A model generated the notes under the pieces. That model worked only from the letters and a program-made list of their open reading frames with translations, ran no database searches and was not told where the DNA came from. Below are positions 34,634-43,807 of a DNA stretch of 64,000 nucleotides, piece after piece. Made by a program: the position numbers and the translations under genes. This DNA comes from Cupriavidus necator A5-1 (GTDB lineage: Bacteria > Pseudomonadota > Gammaproteobacteria > Burkholderiales > Burkholderiaceae), in assembly GCF_000744095.1 (NCBI RefSeq), contig NZ_JQLI01000001.1:2728001-2792000 (forward strand). The letters run 5' to 3'. Position 1 is the stretch's first letter; each line of letters begins with the position of its first letter.

Positions 34634-35659
34634 ATGAACACGAACACCGGATCCCTCGACCCCGCCCTCATCCATGCACTTGGCAAGGACGTGCAGTGCC
34701 ATGAGCTTGCGCCCGGGCGGCCGCCGCTCTTCATCGAGCCCAAAGGCGCTGAGCTGCTGGACCGCGCGCGCTTCCGCGCCTGGACGCGGCGCGTCAAGCC
34801 GGTGCTGGAGCAGCTCATCACCCGGCACGGCGGCATCGTGTTGCGAGGCTTCCCGACGCCCGAGACCGCGGATTTCGCGGACATCATTGAGCAGTATCCA
34901 CAGTTCGACGACGGCTACGTGGGCGGACGCGCCCCGCGCACGAAGATCAGCGGCCACGTGATGGAGGCGACCCGGCTGGAAGCCAGCGCCGGGCTGGGGG
35001 TGCATTCGGAAATGGCGTACCGGCGCCACTATCCGAAGCGCATCGCGTTTTTCTCGCGGCTGACAGCGCCCGTGGGCGGAGAGACCACCATCGCCGACGC
35101 GCGCAGGCTGGCCGACGACATGGCGCCCGCGCTCGCGGCCAAGATCGCCGCGCTTGGCATCCGCGCGGCGATGAACTACGGGCCGAAGTCGGAGGCGGTC
35201 GATGCGTCGTATGCCGACATGGACCGGCACGGCTGGAACCATGCCTTCCATACCGACGATCCGGCAGAGGTGGAGACGCTGTGCGCGGCGCGCGGCCTCG
35301 AGCCGCTGTGGCATGACGACGGCTCGCTGACGGTGTTCACCACGCTTGAGCCGTTCGTGCACCATCCGGTGACGGGCAAGAAGCTGTACCGCTCGGGACT
35401 GCACCGGGCGCATACGGCCACGCTGGTGCTGAGCACAGAGATCCGCAAGAACCACAAGTATCCGACCGGGATGTTCCTCGGCAACGCACAGCGCCTGGAC
35501 CCCGCGGAAGTCGAGCACATCAACACGCTGTGCGACAAGGTGACCTACAGCTGGCCCTGGCGTAATGGTGACGTGATGATCCTGGACAACCTGCAGGTAT
35601 GGCATGGCCGCAATCCCTACGAGGGTCCGCGCGACGTGCAGGTTGCGCTGCTTGACTGA
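34634..35659 (+). CDS. TauD/TfdA-type Fe(II)/2-oxoglutarate dioxygenase
   Basis: A 341-residue double-stranded beta-helix enzyme. The metal triad is recognisable as VHSEMAYRRHYP (His-x-Glu in place of the commoner His-x-Asp) and a distal His in LQVWHGRNPYEGPRD, whose Arg would bind 2-oxoglutarate. ITRHGGIVLRGF is a typical N-terminal motif. The His-x-Glu form occurs in clavaminate-synthase-like and related TauD-fold members. The ATG at 34634 follows AGGAGACAACC. It is the first gene of a LysR-flanked set with a Bug receptor and a class II aldolase, so it probably hydroxylates the imported compound. The substrate is unknown. Confidence 0.88.
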   Translation: MNTNTGSLDPALIHALGKDVQCHELAPGRPPLFIEPKGAELLDRARFRAWTRRVKPVLEQLITRHGGIVLRGFPTPETADFADIIEQYPQFDDGYVGGRAPRTKISGHVMEATRLEASAGLGVHSEMAYRRHYPKRIAFFSRLTAPVGGETTIADARRLADDMAPALAAKIAALGIRAAMNYGPKSEAVDASYADMDRHGWNHAFHTDDPAEVETLCAARGLEPLWHDDGSLTVFTTLEPFVHHPVTGKKLYRSGLHRAHTATLVLSTEIRKNHKYPTGMFLGNAQRLDPAEVEHINTLCDKVTYSWPWRNGDVMILDNLQVWHGRNPYEGPRDVQVALLD

Positions 35660-35752
35660 AAGCCGCAGGCGAAAGCAGGGCCCGTGCGCGGGCTCGCGCC
35701 GCCCCGGGCGGGATTGCAGACCAGAAGACCTATTACAGCAGGGAGACAAGCA

Positions 35753-36745
35753 ATGAACGCACTCAACCAATTCAGGCGCCGGCGCAGGTGCCTGGCCGCC
35801 ATGGCCATTGCCGCGTGCGGCATCCATGTGGCGCACGCCGCGGAGCCGGCCTATCCGGCACGGCCGGTCAAGGTAGTGGTACCTTCCGTACCAGGCGGGC
35901 CGATCGATGCCGTGTCGCGGCTGGTCAGCACCAGGCTGGCCAGCCGGCTTGGCGCGAGTTTCTATATCGAGAACAAGCCCGGCAGCAATGTGCAGATCGG
36001 CACCAGCTACGTCGCCAGGTCCGAACCGGACGGTTACACGCTGCTCACCACGGCGCCGGCGCACATCGCCAATCCGCTGCTCTACAGCAAGCTGCCCTAT
36101 GACCCCCTCAAGGACCTGACCGGGGTGGCGATGATGGCCCAGGTGCCGCTACTGCTGGTGGTGAACGCCGATCTGCCGATCCACTCGGTTGCCGACCTCA
36201 TCGCCTGGGGCAAGGCCCATCCGGACCGCCTGCGCTATGGCAGTTCGGGCGTGGGCTCGGGCGCGAACCTGGTGGGGGAACTGTTCTCCATGCATGCCGG
36301 CATCCAGCTGGACCACGTCCCGTACAAGGGCGCCGCAGCCGTTATGCCAGACCTGCTGGGCGGCCGGCTCGAGATCATGATCGACACGCTCCAGTTGTTT
36401 GCCCCCTATATCAAGGCAGGCAAGCTGCGCGCCATCGCGTTCACGGGCGCCAGGCGCATGCCCGCCATGCCGAACGTGCCCACGCTTGCCGAGTCGGGCT
36501 ACCCGGACGTGGTCGCCAACTCCTGGCTCGCCATCGTCACGCCCGCCAGGACGCCACAGGGCGTGATCGACAAACTGGCACATGCAGTCGGCGAAGTGTT
36601 GATGGAGCCGCAGGTGCGCAAGCAGATCGCCGACTACGGCATGGAGCCGGAAATCATGACCCCGGCGCAGCTCAACCGGTATTTCGATACAGAAACCGCG
36701 CGCTGGAGCAAGGTCGTCAAGGCGCGCAATATCCGCGTGGAGTAA
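35753..36745 (+). CDS. Bug/TctC-family periplasmic substrate-binding protein
   Basis: A 330-residue receptor with a signal peptide ending HAA near residue 28. Bug motifs are present: YPARPVKVVVPSVPGG, IENKPGSNVQIGTSYVARS, PDGYTLL, VPYKGAAAVMPDLLGG and VPTLAESGYPD. The ATG at 35753 follows GGGAGACAAGCA. It is less similar to the two IAGIQPE-type receptors and is placed between a dioxygenase and an aldolase, suggesting a distinct ligand. Confidence 0.92.
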   Translation: MNALNQFRRRRRCLAAMAIAACGIHVAHAAEPAYPARPVKVVVPSVPGGPIDAVSRLVSTRLASRLGASFYIENKPGSNVQIGTSYVARSEPDGYTLLTTAPAHIANPLLYSKLPYDPLKDLTGVAMMAQVPLLLVVNADLPIHSVADLIAWGKAHPDRLRYGSSGVGSGANLVGELFSMHAGIQLDHVPYKGAAAVMPDLLGGRLEIMIDTLQLFAPYIKAGKLRAIAFTGARRMPAMPNVPTLAESGYPDVVANSWLAIVTPARTPQGVIDKLAHAVGEVLMEPQVRKQIADYGMEPEIMTPAQLNRYFDTETARWSKVVKARNIRVE

Positions 36746-36754
36746 GACGTGCAC

Positions 36755-37537
36755 ATGACCAACGAGATTTCCGTGCCGCGCGAAGCGGTGCGGGCCCACG
36801 TCGGCGAGGCCGAGTGGGCCGCGCGCGTGCGGCTGGCCGCCTGCTACCGGCTCATGGACCGGTACGGCATGACCGACCTGATCTACAACCACGTCACGCT
36901 GCGCATCCCCGGCACGGAACACCTGCTGATCAATGCGTATGGCTACCTGTACTCGGAGATCTGCGCGTCGAACCTGGTCAAGATCGACCTCGACGGCAAC
37001 GTGCTGCTGGATCCGCACAACGAGCACGGCTACGAGGTGAACCGCGCGGGCATGGTGATCCACACCGCGATCCACAGGGCCAGGCCAGACGTGGGCTGCG
37101 TGATCCACACGCATACCCGCGCCGGGATGGCGCTGTCGGCCATGCAGGCTGGACTGTTGCCGATCACCCAGACCGCGCTGCGGTTCTACGGGAAAACCGG
37201 CTACCACGACTTCGACAGTCCGGTGGTGGATCTGGACCAGCAGTCCGGGCTGGTCCGCTCGCTTGGCAGCCACGACGTGGTGGTATTGCGCAACCATGGG
37301 CTGCTGGCAGTAGGGCCGGGCGTGGCGGAGGCGTTCAACCGCATCTACTGGCTGGAGATGGCCTGCCGCGCGCAGATGGATGCGATGGCTTCCGGCACGG
37401 AACTGGTCTTGCCGCCGCAGCACGTCATCGACGACACCCGGGCCGTGATGGACGTTCGCGCCCACACCTTCGGCAATCGCGAATGGCCCGCCTTGGTGCG
37501 GCTGGTGGAGCGGATCGATCCCGGCTACAAGGACTGA
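36755..37537 (+). CDS. Class II aldolase/adducin family protein
   Basis: A 260-residue zinc aldolase-fold protein of the fuculose-phosphate aldolase/adducin family, which cleaves hydroxyacid or sugar-type substrates or decarboxylates them. The zinc His residues are in CVIHTHTRAGMALSAMQ and VVLRNHGLLAVG; GMTDLIYNHVTLRIPG is the N-terminal family motif. I prefer the ATG at 36755 over the in-frame GTG two codons earlier. It starts 9 bp after the Bug stop, so the three plus-strand genes form one unit, closed by a strong terminator. Confidence 0.88.
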   Translation: MTNEISVPREAVRAHVGEAEWAARVRLAACYRLMDRYGMTDLIYNHVTLRIPGTEHLLINAYGYLYSEICASNLVKIDLDGNVLLDPHNEHGYEVNRAGMVIHTAIHRARPDVGCVIHTHTRAGMALSAMQAGLLPITQTALRFYGKTGYHDFDSPVVDLDQQSGLVRSLGSHDVVVLRNHGLLAVGPGVAEAFNRIYWLEMACRAQMDAMASGTELVLPPQHVIDDTRAVMDVRAHTFGNREWPALVRLVERIDPGYKD

Positions 37538-37562
37538 CCGGCGCGAGTTCCCCGCAAAAAGA

Positions 37563-37598
37563 AGAGGCGGATCCCGACGAGCGCCGGGATCCGCCTCT
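37563..37598. terminator. Bidirectional terminator between convergent genes
   Basis: AGAGGCGGATCCCG (37563-37576) and CGGGATCCGCCTCT (37585-37598) form a perfect 14-base stem with an eight-base loop. It lies between the aldolase (plus) and the AMP-ligase (minus). AAAAAGA on the left would be a U-rich tail for minus-strand transcripts. Confidence 0.75.
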
Positions 37599-37615
37599 GC
37601 GGGTTACTGCGCGTA

Positions 37616-39184
37616 TCAGGCCACCCGGCGGGCGTGTCCCTTCCAGTACTTCTCCCGCACCTGCCGGCGCTGCACCTTGCCCACCACGCTGACGGGCAGC
37701 TCCGCGACGAACGTGATCGCCTTGGGCGCCTTGAACCGGCCGATGCTGCGCTTGACGTACTCGATCAGCTCTTCCTGGCTGACGTGGCCGCCTGGCTTGA
37801 GCACGACTTCGGCGTGCACCGCTTCGCCCCATTGTTCGTGTGGCACACCGACCACGGCCGAGATGGCAACGTCGGGGTGCGAGTTCAGCGCGGCCTCGAC
37901 CTCGATGGCGTAGACGTTGAAGCCGCCGGTGATGATCATGTCCTTCTTGCGGTCCACGATGAACAGGAAGCCGTCTTCATCCAGGTAGCCCAGGTCGCCC
38001 GACTTCCAGAAGCCGTTCTCGAACTCGGCGGCGGTGCCCTCCGGGTTGTTGAAGTAGCCCGGAATGATGCCGCGGCCGCGCAGCCAGATTTCTCCGGTCT
38101 GGCCTGGCGGGAGCTCCTTGCCGGCCTCGTCGACGACCAGCAGTTCGGTCCCGGCAATCACCCGGCCGGCCGAGCCCAGCCGTTCGTCGGAGGCAGTGAA
38201 GTGATCGGCCTTGGTCAGCGCGCTCACACGCTGGATGCACTCGGTCGACCCGTACACCTGCACGAAGATATTGCCGAAGCGCTGTTGCAGCTGCCGCAGC
38301 TTGACCGGGCTCATCGGCGCCGCGCCGTAGAAGAGGGTGGTCAGGCTGGAGAGGTCGTATGCCGTGGCCTCGGCCATGTCCAGCAGGCGGTAGAGCAGCG
38401 TGGGCACCATCATGCCAATGGTGATCTTCTCGGTCTGCACGTTGCGGCACCAGTCGGCCAGGTCGGGCACGTTCTGCGTGACGGTGCAGCCGCCGCGGAA
38501 GAGCGTGGGCAGCATGCCCATGCCCGAGCCGTGGCTGATCGGCGCCATGTGCATGTAGCGCGTGCCGGTGTCGAGCCAGTGCTCGTCGACGGCGTAGAAC
38601 GAATCGCGGTTGGACAGCCAGTTGTCCATGGTGTACTGGGCACACTTGCTCTTGCCGGTGGTGCCGCCGGTGAAGCGGTACACCAGGATATCGCTGGTGG
38701 TGTCGCTTTCAATACCGGGGTCGGTGTCGGCCACGCCTTCGATCAGGTCGGTGAAGCAGGAGAGGCCCTCGCGGGGCGTGCCTGGCGGGTCCATGCAGAC
38801 CACGTGGATGCCGCGCTCGTGCAGCATGTCGAAGTAGCGGTCGAGCAGGGCGTTTTCAAGGAACACCACCTTGGGCCGGATGAACTCCACCTGCCAGCGG
38901 TGCTCGTCGATGGCATCGCGGTAGTTGGTCCAGGCCACGGCGGCCTCGCCCTTGAGGGCGGTCCAGGCGTGCAGCAACGACAGGTTGTCGTTTTCAAGGA
39001 TGCACAGGTATACGTCGCCACGGCGCAGCGACAGCCGCTCGCGCATCATGTTGACAACCCGGTTGGTGAAGCGATGCAGTTCGGCATAGGTGAAACGCCG
39101 CTTGCGCTCGATGTTGACCAGCGCCTCCCGGTCGCGATGGAGCATCGCCAGTTGCCCGGTCAAGCGGGCGAAGTTCATCTTCAT
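37616..39184 (-). CDS. AMP-forming acyl-CoA ligase
   Basis: Adenylate-forming ligase of 522 residues that activates a carboxylic acid to acyl-CoA. The phosphate loop is YRFTGGTTGKSKC, then QVYGSTECIQR, the ATP motif WKSGDLGYLDEDG, the hinge DRKKDMIITGGFNVY and the C-terminal catalytic Lys in LPVSVVGKVQRRQVR. Because all core motifs are intact it contrasts with the truncated copy at 25285-26079. The ATG at 39184 follows GGAGACAACA. It is the last gene of the second minus-strand acyl-CoA cluster. Confidence 0.93.
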   Translation of the reverse strand: MKMNFARLTGQLAMLHRDREALVNIERKRRFTYAELHRFTNRVVNMMRERLSLRRGDVYLCILENDNLSLLHAWTALKGEAAVAWTNYRDAIDEHRWQVEFIRPKVVFLENALLDRYFDMLHERGIHVVCMDPPGTPREGLSCFTDLIEGVADTDPGIESDTTSDILVYRFTGGTTGKSKCAQYTMDNWLSNRDSFYAVDEHWLDTGTRYMHMAPISHGSGMGMLPTLFRGGCTVTQNVPDLADWCRNVQTEKITIGMMVPTLLYRLLDMAEATAYDLSSLTTLFYGAAPMSPVKLRQLQQRFGNIFVQVYGSTECIQRVSALTKADHFTASDERLGSAGRVIAGTELLVVDEAGKELPPGQTGEIWLRGRGIIPGYFNNPEGTAAEFENGFWKSGDLGYLDEDGFLFIVDRKKDMIITGGFNVYAIEVEAALNSHPDVAISAVVGVPHEQWGEAVHAEVVLKPGGHVSQEELIEYVKRSIGRFKAPKAITFVAELPVSVVGKVQRRQVREKYWKGHARRVA

Positions 39185-39277
39185 TGTTGTCTCCGTCTTG
39201 CAAAGGTGGCGCATGCCTGGCGGAACATGCGCCGGTTCTGTTGTCGGCGGCGCCGCGTATGCGCCGCGCCAGTGTGG

Positions 39278-40390
39278 TCAGCGTGCCAGCCAGTCGGCCA
39301 GCACCGCCTCCGTGTGTTCGCCCCGGCGCGGGATCGGCCCAGGCCTGCCGGCCGGCGTGTGCGAGAAGCGCGGCGCGGGATTGGCCTCCAGCACGCCGCG
39401 CGCACGCGTGTAGATGCCGCGCGCCTGCATATGCGGATGCTCCGCCGCCTCTTCCGGGCTGAGCACCGGCGCGAAGCAGGTGTCGCTGCCTTCCAGCAGG
39501 GCGCACCAGGCGGCACGGTCGCGGCTGGCAAAGAGCCCGGCAAGGCGCTCGCGCAGTTGCGGCCAGGCCGCCCGCTCGTATTGACTATCGTAGGCCGGAT
39601 CGGCATCGAGGCCGAGCTTCTGCCGCAATTCCCGATAGAACCGGGGTTCCACCGGACCGATCGAGATATGGCGGCCGTCGGCGCAACGGTAGGTGTTATA
39701 CCAGTGCGGGCCGTCCAGGTCGCCGGTGCCACGCGCGGCTGCCATCCTGCCGGAGGCCAGCAAGCCGTGCAGCAGCGTCATCATATGGGCGCTGCCATCG
39801 ACGATGGCCGCATCGACCACCTGTCCCTTGCCGGTCGCGCGCGCATGCATGATGCCCGCCAGCAACCCGACGGCGAGATACATGGCGCCGCCGCCGACAT
39901 CGCCCACCAGGCTGGGCGGGGCCACGGGCGCCGTGCCGGGCTGGCCCGCATACCAGAGCGCGCCGGACAGCGCGATGTAGTTGATATCGTGCCCGGCGGC
40001 ACGGGCAAGCGGGCCGTCCTGGCCCCAGCCCGTCATGCGCCCGAAGACCAGGCGCGGATTGCGTTGCAGGCAGACCTGCGGGCCCAGCCCCAGGCGTTCC
40101 ATCACGCCGGGCCGCATGCCTTCGATCAGTGCATCGCAGTGTCCGGCCAGGTCGAGCACCGTCGCCACGCCGGCTTGCGTCTTCAAATCGATGGTCACGG
40201 CGCGCTTGCCGCGCCGTGACAGCGCATGCCCGCTGAGGTCGGTTTCCGGCGCGTCGGGCTGTACACGGTCGATCACGACCACGTCGGCGCCCAGGTCAGC
40301 CAGCAGCATGCCGCAGAAGGGCCCGGGGCCGATCCCCGACATCTCCAGGACCCGGATGCCGGCCAGCGGGCCCTGCCTGTTTGCTTCCAT
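39278..40390 (-). CDS. CaiB/BaiF family protein, alpha-methylacyl-CoA racemase-like
   Basis: A 370-residue family III protein closest in motif to AMACR enzymes, which epimerise 2-methylacyl-CoA. The catalytic His and Asp of racemases are visible in AGHDINYIALSGAL and PPSLVGDVGGGAMYLAVG. PGVMERLGLGP and GPFCGMLLADLGADVVVIDR are typical. The ATG at 40390 (MEANRQG) was chosen for the GGAG seven bases upstream over an earlier ATG. A racemase next to an acyl-CoA ligase and dehydrogenase suits a branched substrate whose 2R form must be converted before oxidation. CoA-transferase activity cannot be excluded. Confidence 0.85.
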   Translation of the reverse strand: MEANRQGPLAGIRVLEMSGIGPGPFCGMLLADLGADVVVIDRVQPDAPETDLSGHALSRRGKRAVTIDLKTQAGVATVLDLAGHCDALIEGMRPGVMERLGLGPQVCLQRNPRLVFGRMTGWGQDGPLARAAGHDINYIALSGALWYAGQPGTAPVAPPSLVGDVGGGAMYLAVGLLAGIMHARATGKGQVVDAAIVDGSAHMMTLLHGLLASGRMAAARGTGDLDGPHWYNTYRCADGRHISIGPVEPRFYRELRQKLGLDADPAYDSQYERAAWPQLRERLAGLFASRDRAAWCALLEGSDTCFAPVLSPEEAAEHPHMQARGIYTRARGVLEANPAPRFSHTPAGRPGPIPRRGEHTEAVLADWLAR

Positions 40391-40436
40391 ATCTTGACTC
40401 CACATATCGGACCCCGGACGCGGGGCGCGCCAGCGC

Positions 40437-40832
40437 CTACCAGGGATAAGAGGGCGCCGGCATCTGGCCCGGCATGCGCACCCGCCGGGCGCCGAGCATC
40501 CGGCGGTGCGCCGCCCAGAACAGCACGCGCAGCGCAAAGCCCCTGCCGCCTGACATGGCCTGCCTGCACTCGTCGGCTTGCAGGTCGACCGGAATGCCGA
40601 GTTCCGCCGCCGCGGCATAGCAGAGGATCTTCAGGCGCGGATCGGCGCTGCGCATGCAACGGTCGATCAGCTGCCGCAACCTCGTGTCGTAGGCGTGGCG
40701 GTCGCTGTCGCTGTCATTGTCGCTGCCGGGCGTCGAACTTGCCGCACGCTGCAGCAGGTCCCGGCTGAACTGCCGGACCTCCTGCCGCAGGTCGATCAGC
40801 CCTTCCATACGGGTCTGGGATAGCCGTGGCAT
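40437..40832 (-). CDS. Hypothetical protein with Ser/Asp repeat
   Basis: A 131-residue frame with the strong GC-ending codon pattern of its neighbours, so it is probably real. I do not recognise the family. It begins MPRLSQTRMEGLIDLRQEVR and has a short low-complexity DNDSDSDRH segment encoded by a hexamer-like repeat near 40709. Two helical regions follow (RLRQLIDRCMRSADPRLKIL; GFALRVLFWAAHRRMLG). No signal peptide or TM helix is evident. It sits between the AMACR-like gene and the citryl-CoA-lyase-like gene in the same direction. The start could also be the second ATG. Confidence 0.6.
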   Translation of the reverse strand: MPRLSQTRMEGLIDLRQEVRQFSRDLLQRAASSTPGSDNDSDSDRHAYDTRLRQLIDRCMRSADPRLKILCYAAAAELGIPVDLQADECRQAMSGGRGFALRVLFWAAHRRMLGARRVRMPGQMPAPSYPW

Positions 40833-40889
40833 CGCGTCAGGCCGGTATGGAACACGTGCCGCCGGCGGCCGGGTGGAAGGGCAGGGCGG

Positions 40890-41660
40890 TCATGGCAGTT
40901 CGTTGCGCGGGTCGTCCTTGAGGACGAGCTGCCAGGCTTCACGGGCCATGGGCGCGCTCTTCTCCTCCATCACGTGCGCCAGCAGCCCGGCGGAACGGCC
41001 GACCAGCGACAGTCCGCGCGCGATCAGCGGGTCCAGGCCCATGGCCGCAACCATCGCCGCGATGGCGCCCACCGCATTGAGCGGCAGGTTCTTGCCTTGC
41101 TCCTTGGTCAGCACGTGGCCAATGGCGTCCATCAGGCGCCAGTGCACACCGTAGTAGCCGTTGGCGCGCGAGAGCTCGCGCAGTGTTGGCACGCGCGGGT
41201 CGCCGTCGACGTGGATCGGGTGGCCGACTCCGTAGATGGCGCGGCGCTGCTCCTTGTGCAGGCGGATCACGGCCCGCGCGGCGTCCAGGACCTGCTCGTC
41301 GGTGGCGACGTTGCTCAGCTCGCGTGCGCCTTCGTTCAGCATCTCGGCGGCGTTCTGCATGGTGCCGAGGAAGACGCTGCCGGCGCCCAGCAGGCCCGCC
41401 GCGACCGCGCCCTGCAGCGCTTCGGGCGCGCCGATGTAGGTCAGGCGGGCGGCCAGCGAGCTGGGCGTGATGCCGTGGTCAGCCGTGGTCACCAGCAGGG
41501 CGTTGACCATGGTCTTCTCCTGCGGGCTGGGCAGGCGTGCCAGGGTGGTGTGGAAGATCATGTCGACAAAGTCGAACTTGCCGATGATCTCGGTGGCGAG
41601 GTTCAGGCCACGAACCATGATGGTGTCGGTGGTCGTGTAGCCGATTTCAGTCTTTACCAT
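40890..41660 (-). CDS. Citryl-CoA-lyase-like protein (citrate synthase fold)
   Basis: A 256-residue protein matching the short citrate-synthase C-terminal family that includes citryl-CoA lyases, which cleave citryl-CoA to acetyl-CoA and oxaloacetate. Citrate synthase histidines are present in VTTADHGITPSSLAARL and YGVGHPIHVDGDPRVPTL, and GRSAGLLAHVMEEK is the C-terminal signature. In the third catalytic segment it reads LPLNAVGAIAAMV. As I recall the family pattern (NVDG), the catalytic Asp is replaced. Its ATG lies inside the end of the upstream CoA-ligase gene (7-bp overlap), so the two are coupled. It probably cleaves a 3-hydroxyacyl-CoA made by the adjacent dehydrogenase and hydratase. 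Confidence 0.85.
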   Translation of the reverse strand: MVKTEIGYTTTDTIMVRGLNLATEIIGKFDFVDMIFHTTLARLPSPQEKTMVNALLVTTADHGITPSSLAARLTYIGAPEALQGAVAAGLLGAGSVFLGTMQNAAEMLNEGARELSNVATDEQVLDAARAVIRLHKEQRRAIYGVGHPIHVDGDPRVPTLRELSRANGYYGVHWRLMDAIGHVLTKEQGKNLPLNAVGAIAAMVAAMGLDPLIARGLSLVGRSAGLLAHVMEEKSAPMAREAWQLVLKDDPRNELP

Positions 41661-43807
41661 GTCAAAGGCTCCGTGCCTTGATATGAGAGGACGGCGTCAA
41701 GCGCAGTCACTCCCTGTCCTTGCGGCCTGACCGCAAGCGGGTTGATTTCCAGCTCGTCGATGCGGTCGGCGTGGCTGACGACGAAGTCAGACAGCCGCAC
41801 CAGCGTATCGGCGAGCGCGTCGATGTCATAGGCTGCCTGGCCGCGATGGCCCTTGAGAAGTTCGTAGCAGCGGGTCTCGGTGATCATCTGCCGGGCCGAC
41901 TCGGGCGTGAGCGGCAGCAGGCGCCGGCTCACGTCCTTGAACAGCTCGATGCTGACGCCGCCCAGCCCGAAGGTGCAGACATGGCCGAACACCGGGTCGC
42001 GGTGAATGCCCACGACGGCCTCGACAAACGGGCCGGGCAGCATCGGCTCGACCAGCACGCCTTCGATCTGGGCCGCATCGCAGGCCCTGGTGCCGTTGGC
42101 ATGAATCTGCGCGAAGGCGGCCTTCGCCTCGGGTTCGGAGGCAATCCCCAGGCACACACCACCAATGTCGGTCTTGTGCGTGATGCTGGCGCTGACGATC
42201 TTCATGACCGCGCGGCCATTCGCCACGTCGCTGAAGGCCCGCGCGGCTTCGTCGGCCGAGCGGGCCACCACGCCACGCGGGGCCGGTATGCCGGCCAGCT
42301 CCAGCAGCGCCTTGGTGCGGGCCTCCGACAGGTTGGTGGTGCCGTCCGAGGCCGCCACGTTGCCCAGCGGCCGCCATGCGCCGTCGAATCCGGCGCGCCA
42401 GCGGCCGTACTCGATAAAGCGCTTGACGGCCAGCACGGCGTTGCCGACCGCGCGCATCGGCATCAGGCCGCCGTCGATCATGCGGCGCTGGCCTTCGCCG
42501 GTGCGGTCGCTCATCCAGACCGGCACGATCGGCGTGTCGACTTCGTTCTGCACCCGGACCATGCTGTCGGCCAGCAGCACCGTGGTCTGGCCGTACTCGA
42601 CCGGGATCGGCACCAGCACCAGGTCGGTATTCGGGTCACTGGCGGTGGCCTTCAGCGTGGCATAGCTGACCTCGGCGTTGACCAGCACTTCGGCGGTGAC
42701 GTCGACCGGGTTGTTGATGGCGGCAAAGCCCGGCAACGCATTCGCCAGTGCGTCGATCGTCGCCGGCTGGAACTCGGCCAGCTTCAGGCCGGCGGTGCCG
42801 ACCATGTCGGAGGCCAGCGCGGCGGTGCCGCCGGAGAAGCTGTATACCGCAAGCTGTTCGCGGCCGGTGGGCTTGCGGCGCGCCAGCAGCGAGGCCACGT
42901 CGATCAGTTCGTCGATGTCATCGACCTCGATGATGCCCAGCTGGCGGAACACCGCACTGTTGATCTCGGCCGAGCCGGCAATGGCCGCGGTGTGCGATTG
43001 CGCGGCTTTGGCCCCATACTCCGACTTGCCGACCTTGATGGCCACGATGGGCTTGCCGCGCTGTGCGGCGTGCAGGGCGGCCGCCATGAAGCGCGGGCCG
43101 TTGCGCACGCCTTCCAGCGTGGTCACGATGACCTCGATGTCGGGCGCATCCGCCATGTAGTGGATGTAGTCGCTGACCTCGAGATCCGCTTCGTTGCCGC
43201 CGGAGCACCACAGGCCGATGCCAACGCCGCGGTCCATCGCCTGGATGAACGAACGCCCGAGCCCGCCGCCCTGCGTGGCGACGCCGATCGGGCCGGGGCG
43301 CCGGTCGATGCGCCACGCCGGCGAAAAGGTCAGGCCGAGCGGCGCGTTCATATTGTTCAGGCCGGGGCAGTTCGGGCCGTAGATGCGCATGCCGGTGCGG
43401 GCCACGATCTCGCGCATCTGCGCTTCGACCGCGCGTCCGGCCTCGCCGGTCTCGCCGAAGCCGGAGGTGAAGACGATGGCGAACTTGACGCCGAGCTCGC
43501 CGCAGTCGCGCAAGGTGTCGAGCACAGCATCCGCACGCACGGCCAGAATTGCCAGGTCAGGCGCTGCCTCCAAGTCCTTGACCGAGGCTACGCAGGGCCT
43601 GCCGTGGATTTCGGCGCGGCCCGGGTTGACCAGGTAGAGGTCGCCGCGAAAGTCAGAGTACTTGGTCAGGTTTTCCAGTGTGCGGCCGCCGATGCTGTCG
43701 GGCTTCTCGGAGGCGCCGACCAGCACGATCGAGTGCGGCAGGACCAGCCGGGAGAGGTCGCTGAACCACAGCGACGGCTTCGCGTCAGCTGCGTTCGCGG
43801 TGCTCAT
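41654..43807 (-). CDS. NDP-forming acyl-CoA synthetase
   Basis: A 717-residue alpha-beta fused acyl-CoA synthetase of the acetyl-CoA synthetase (ADP-forming) type. The CoA-binding domain begins VLPHSIVLVGASEKPDSIGG. The phosphohistidine loop is AAQSHTAAIAGSAEI. The C-terminal ATP-grasp half has AVMKIVSASITHKTDIGG and ELEINPLAVRPQG. The ATG at 43807 overlaps the stop of the MaoC gene (ATGA), and its own end overlaps the lyase gene. This chain of overlaps (MaoC, ligase, lyase) argues for one pathway in which the acid is activated here. It is paralogous to 13257-15407 but clearly diverged. Confidence 0.92.
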   Translation of the reverse strand: MSTANAADAKPSLWFSDLSRLVLPHSIVLVGASEKPDSIGGRTLENLTKYSDFRGDLYLVNPGRAEIHGRPCVASVKDLEAAPDLAILAVRADAVLDTLRDCGELGVKFAIVFTSGFGETGEAGRAVEAQMREIVARTGMRIYGPNCPGLNNMNAPLGLTFSPAWRIDRRPGPIGVATQGGGLGRSFIQAMDRGVGIGLWCSGGNEADLEVSDYIHYMADAPDIEVIVTTLEGVRNGPRFMAAALHAAQRGKPIVAIKVGKSEYGAKAAQSHTAAIAGSAEINSAVFRQLGIIEVDDIDELIDVASLLARRKPTGREQLAVYSFSGGTAALASDMVGTAGLKLAEFQPATIDALANALPGFAAINNPVDVTAEVLVNAEVSYATLKATASDPNTDLVLVPIPVEYGQTTVLLADSMVRVQNEVDTPIVPVWMSDRTGEGQRRMIDGGLMPMRAVGNAVLAVKRFIEYGRWRAGFDGAWRPLGNVAASDGTTNLSEARTKALLELAGIPAPRGVVARSADEAARAFSDVANGRAVMKIVSASITHKTDIGGVCLGIASEPEAKAAFAQIHANGTRACDAAQIEGVLVEPMLPGPFVEAVVGIHRDPVFGHVCTFGLGGVSIELFKDVSRRLLPLTPESARQMITETRCYELLKGHRGQAAYDIDALADTLVRLSDFVVSHADRIDELEINPLAVRPQGQGVTALDAVLSYQGTEPLTW

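Noticed and set aside
37634-40219. 861-codon plus-strand frame
   Set aside because: Antisense to the AMP-ligase and the AMACR-like gene, both of which have full sets of family motifs.
40700-40740. Hexamer-like repeat as a possible CRISPR or satellite
   Set aside because: It is only three to four short units inside a coding frame, giving a Ser/Asp stretch; no spacers.
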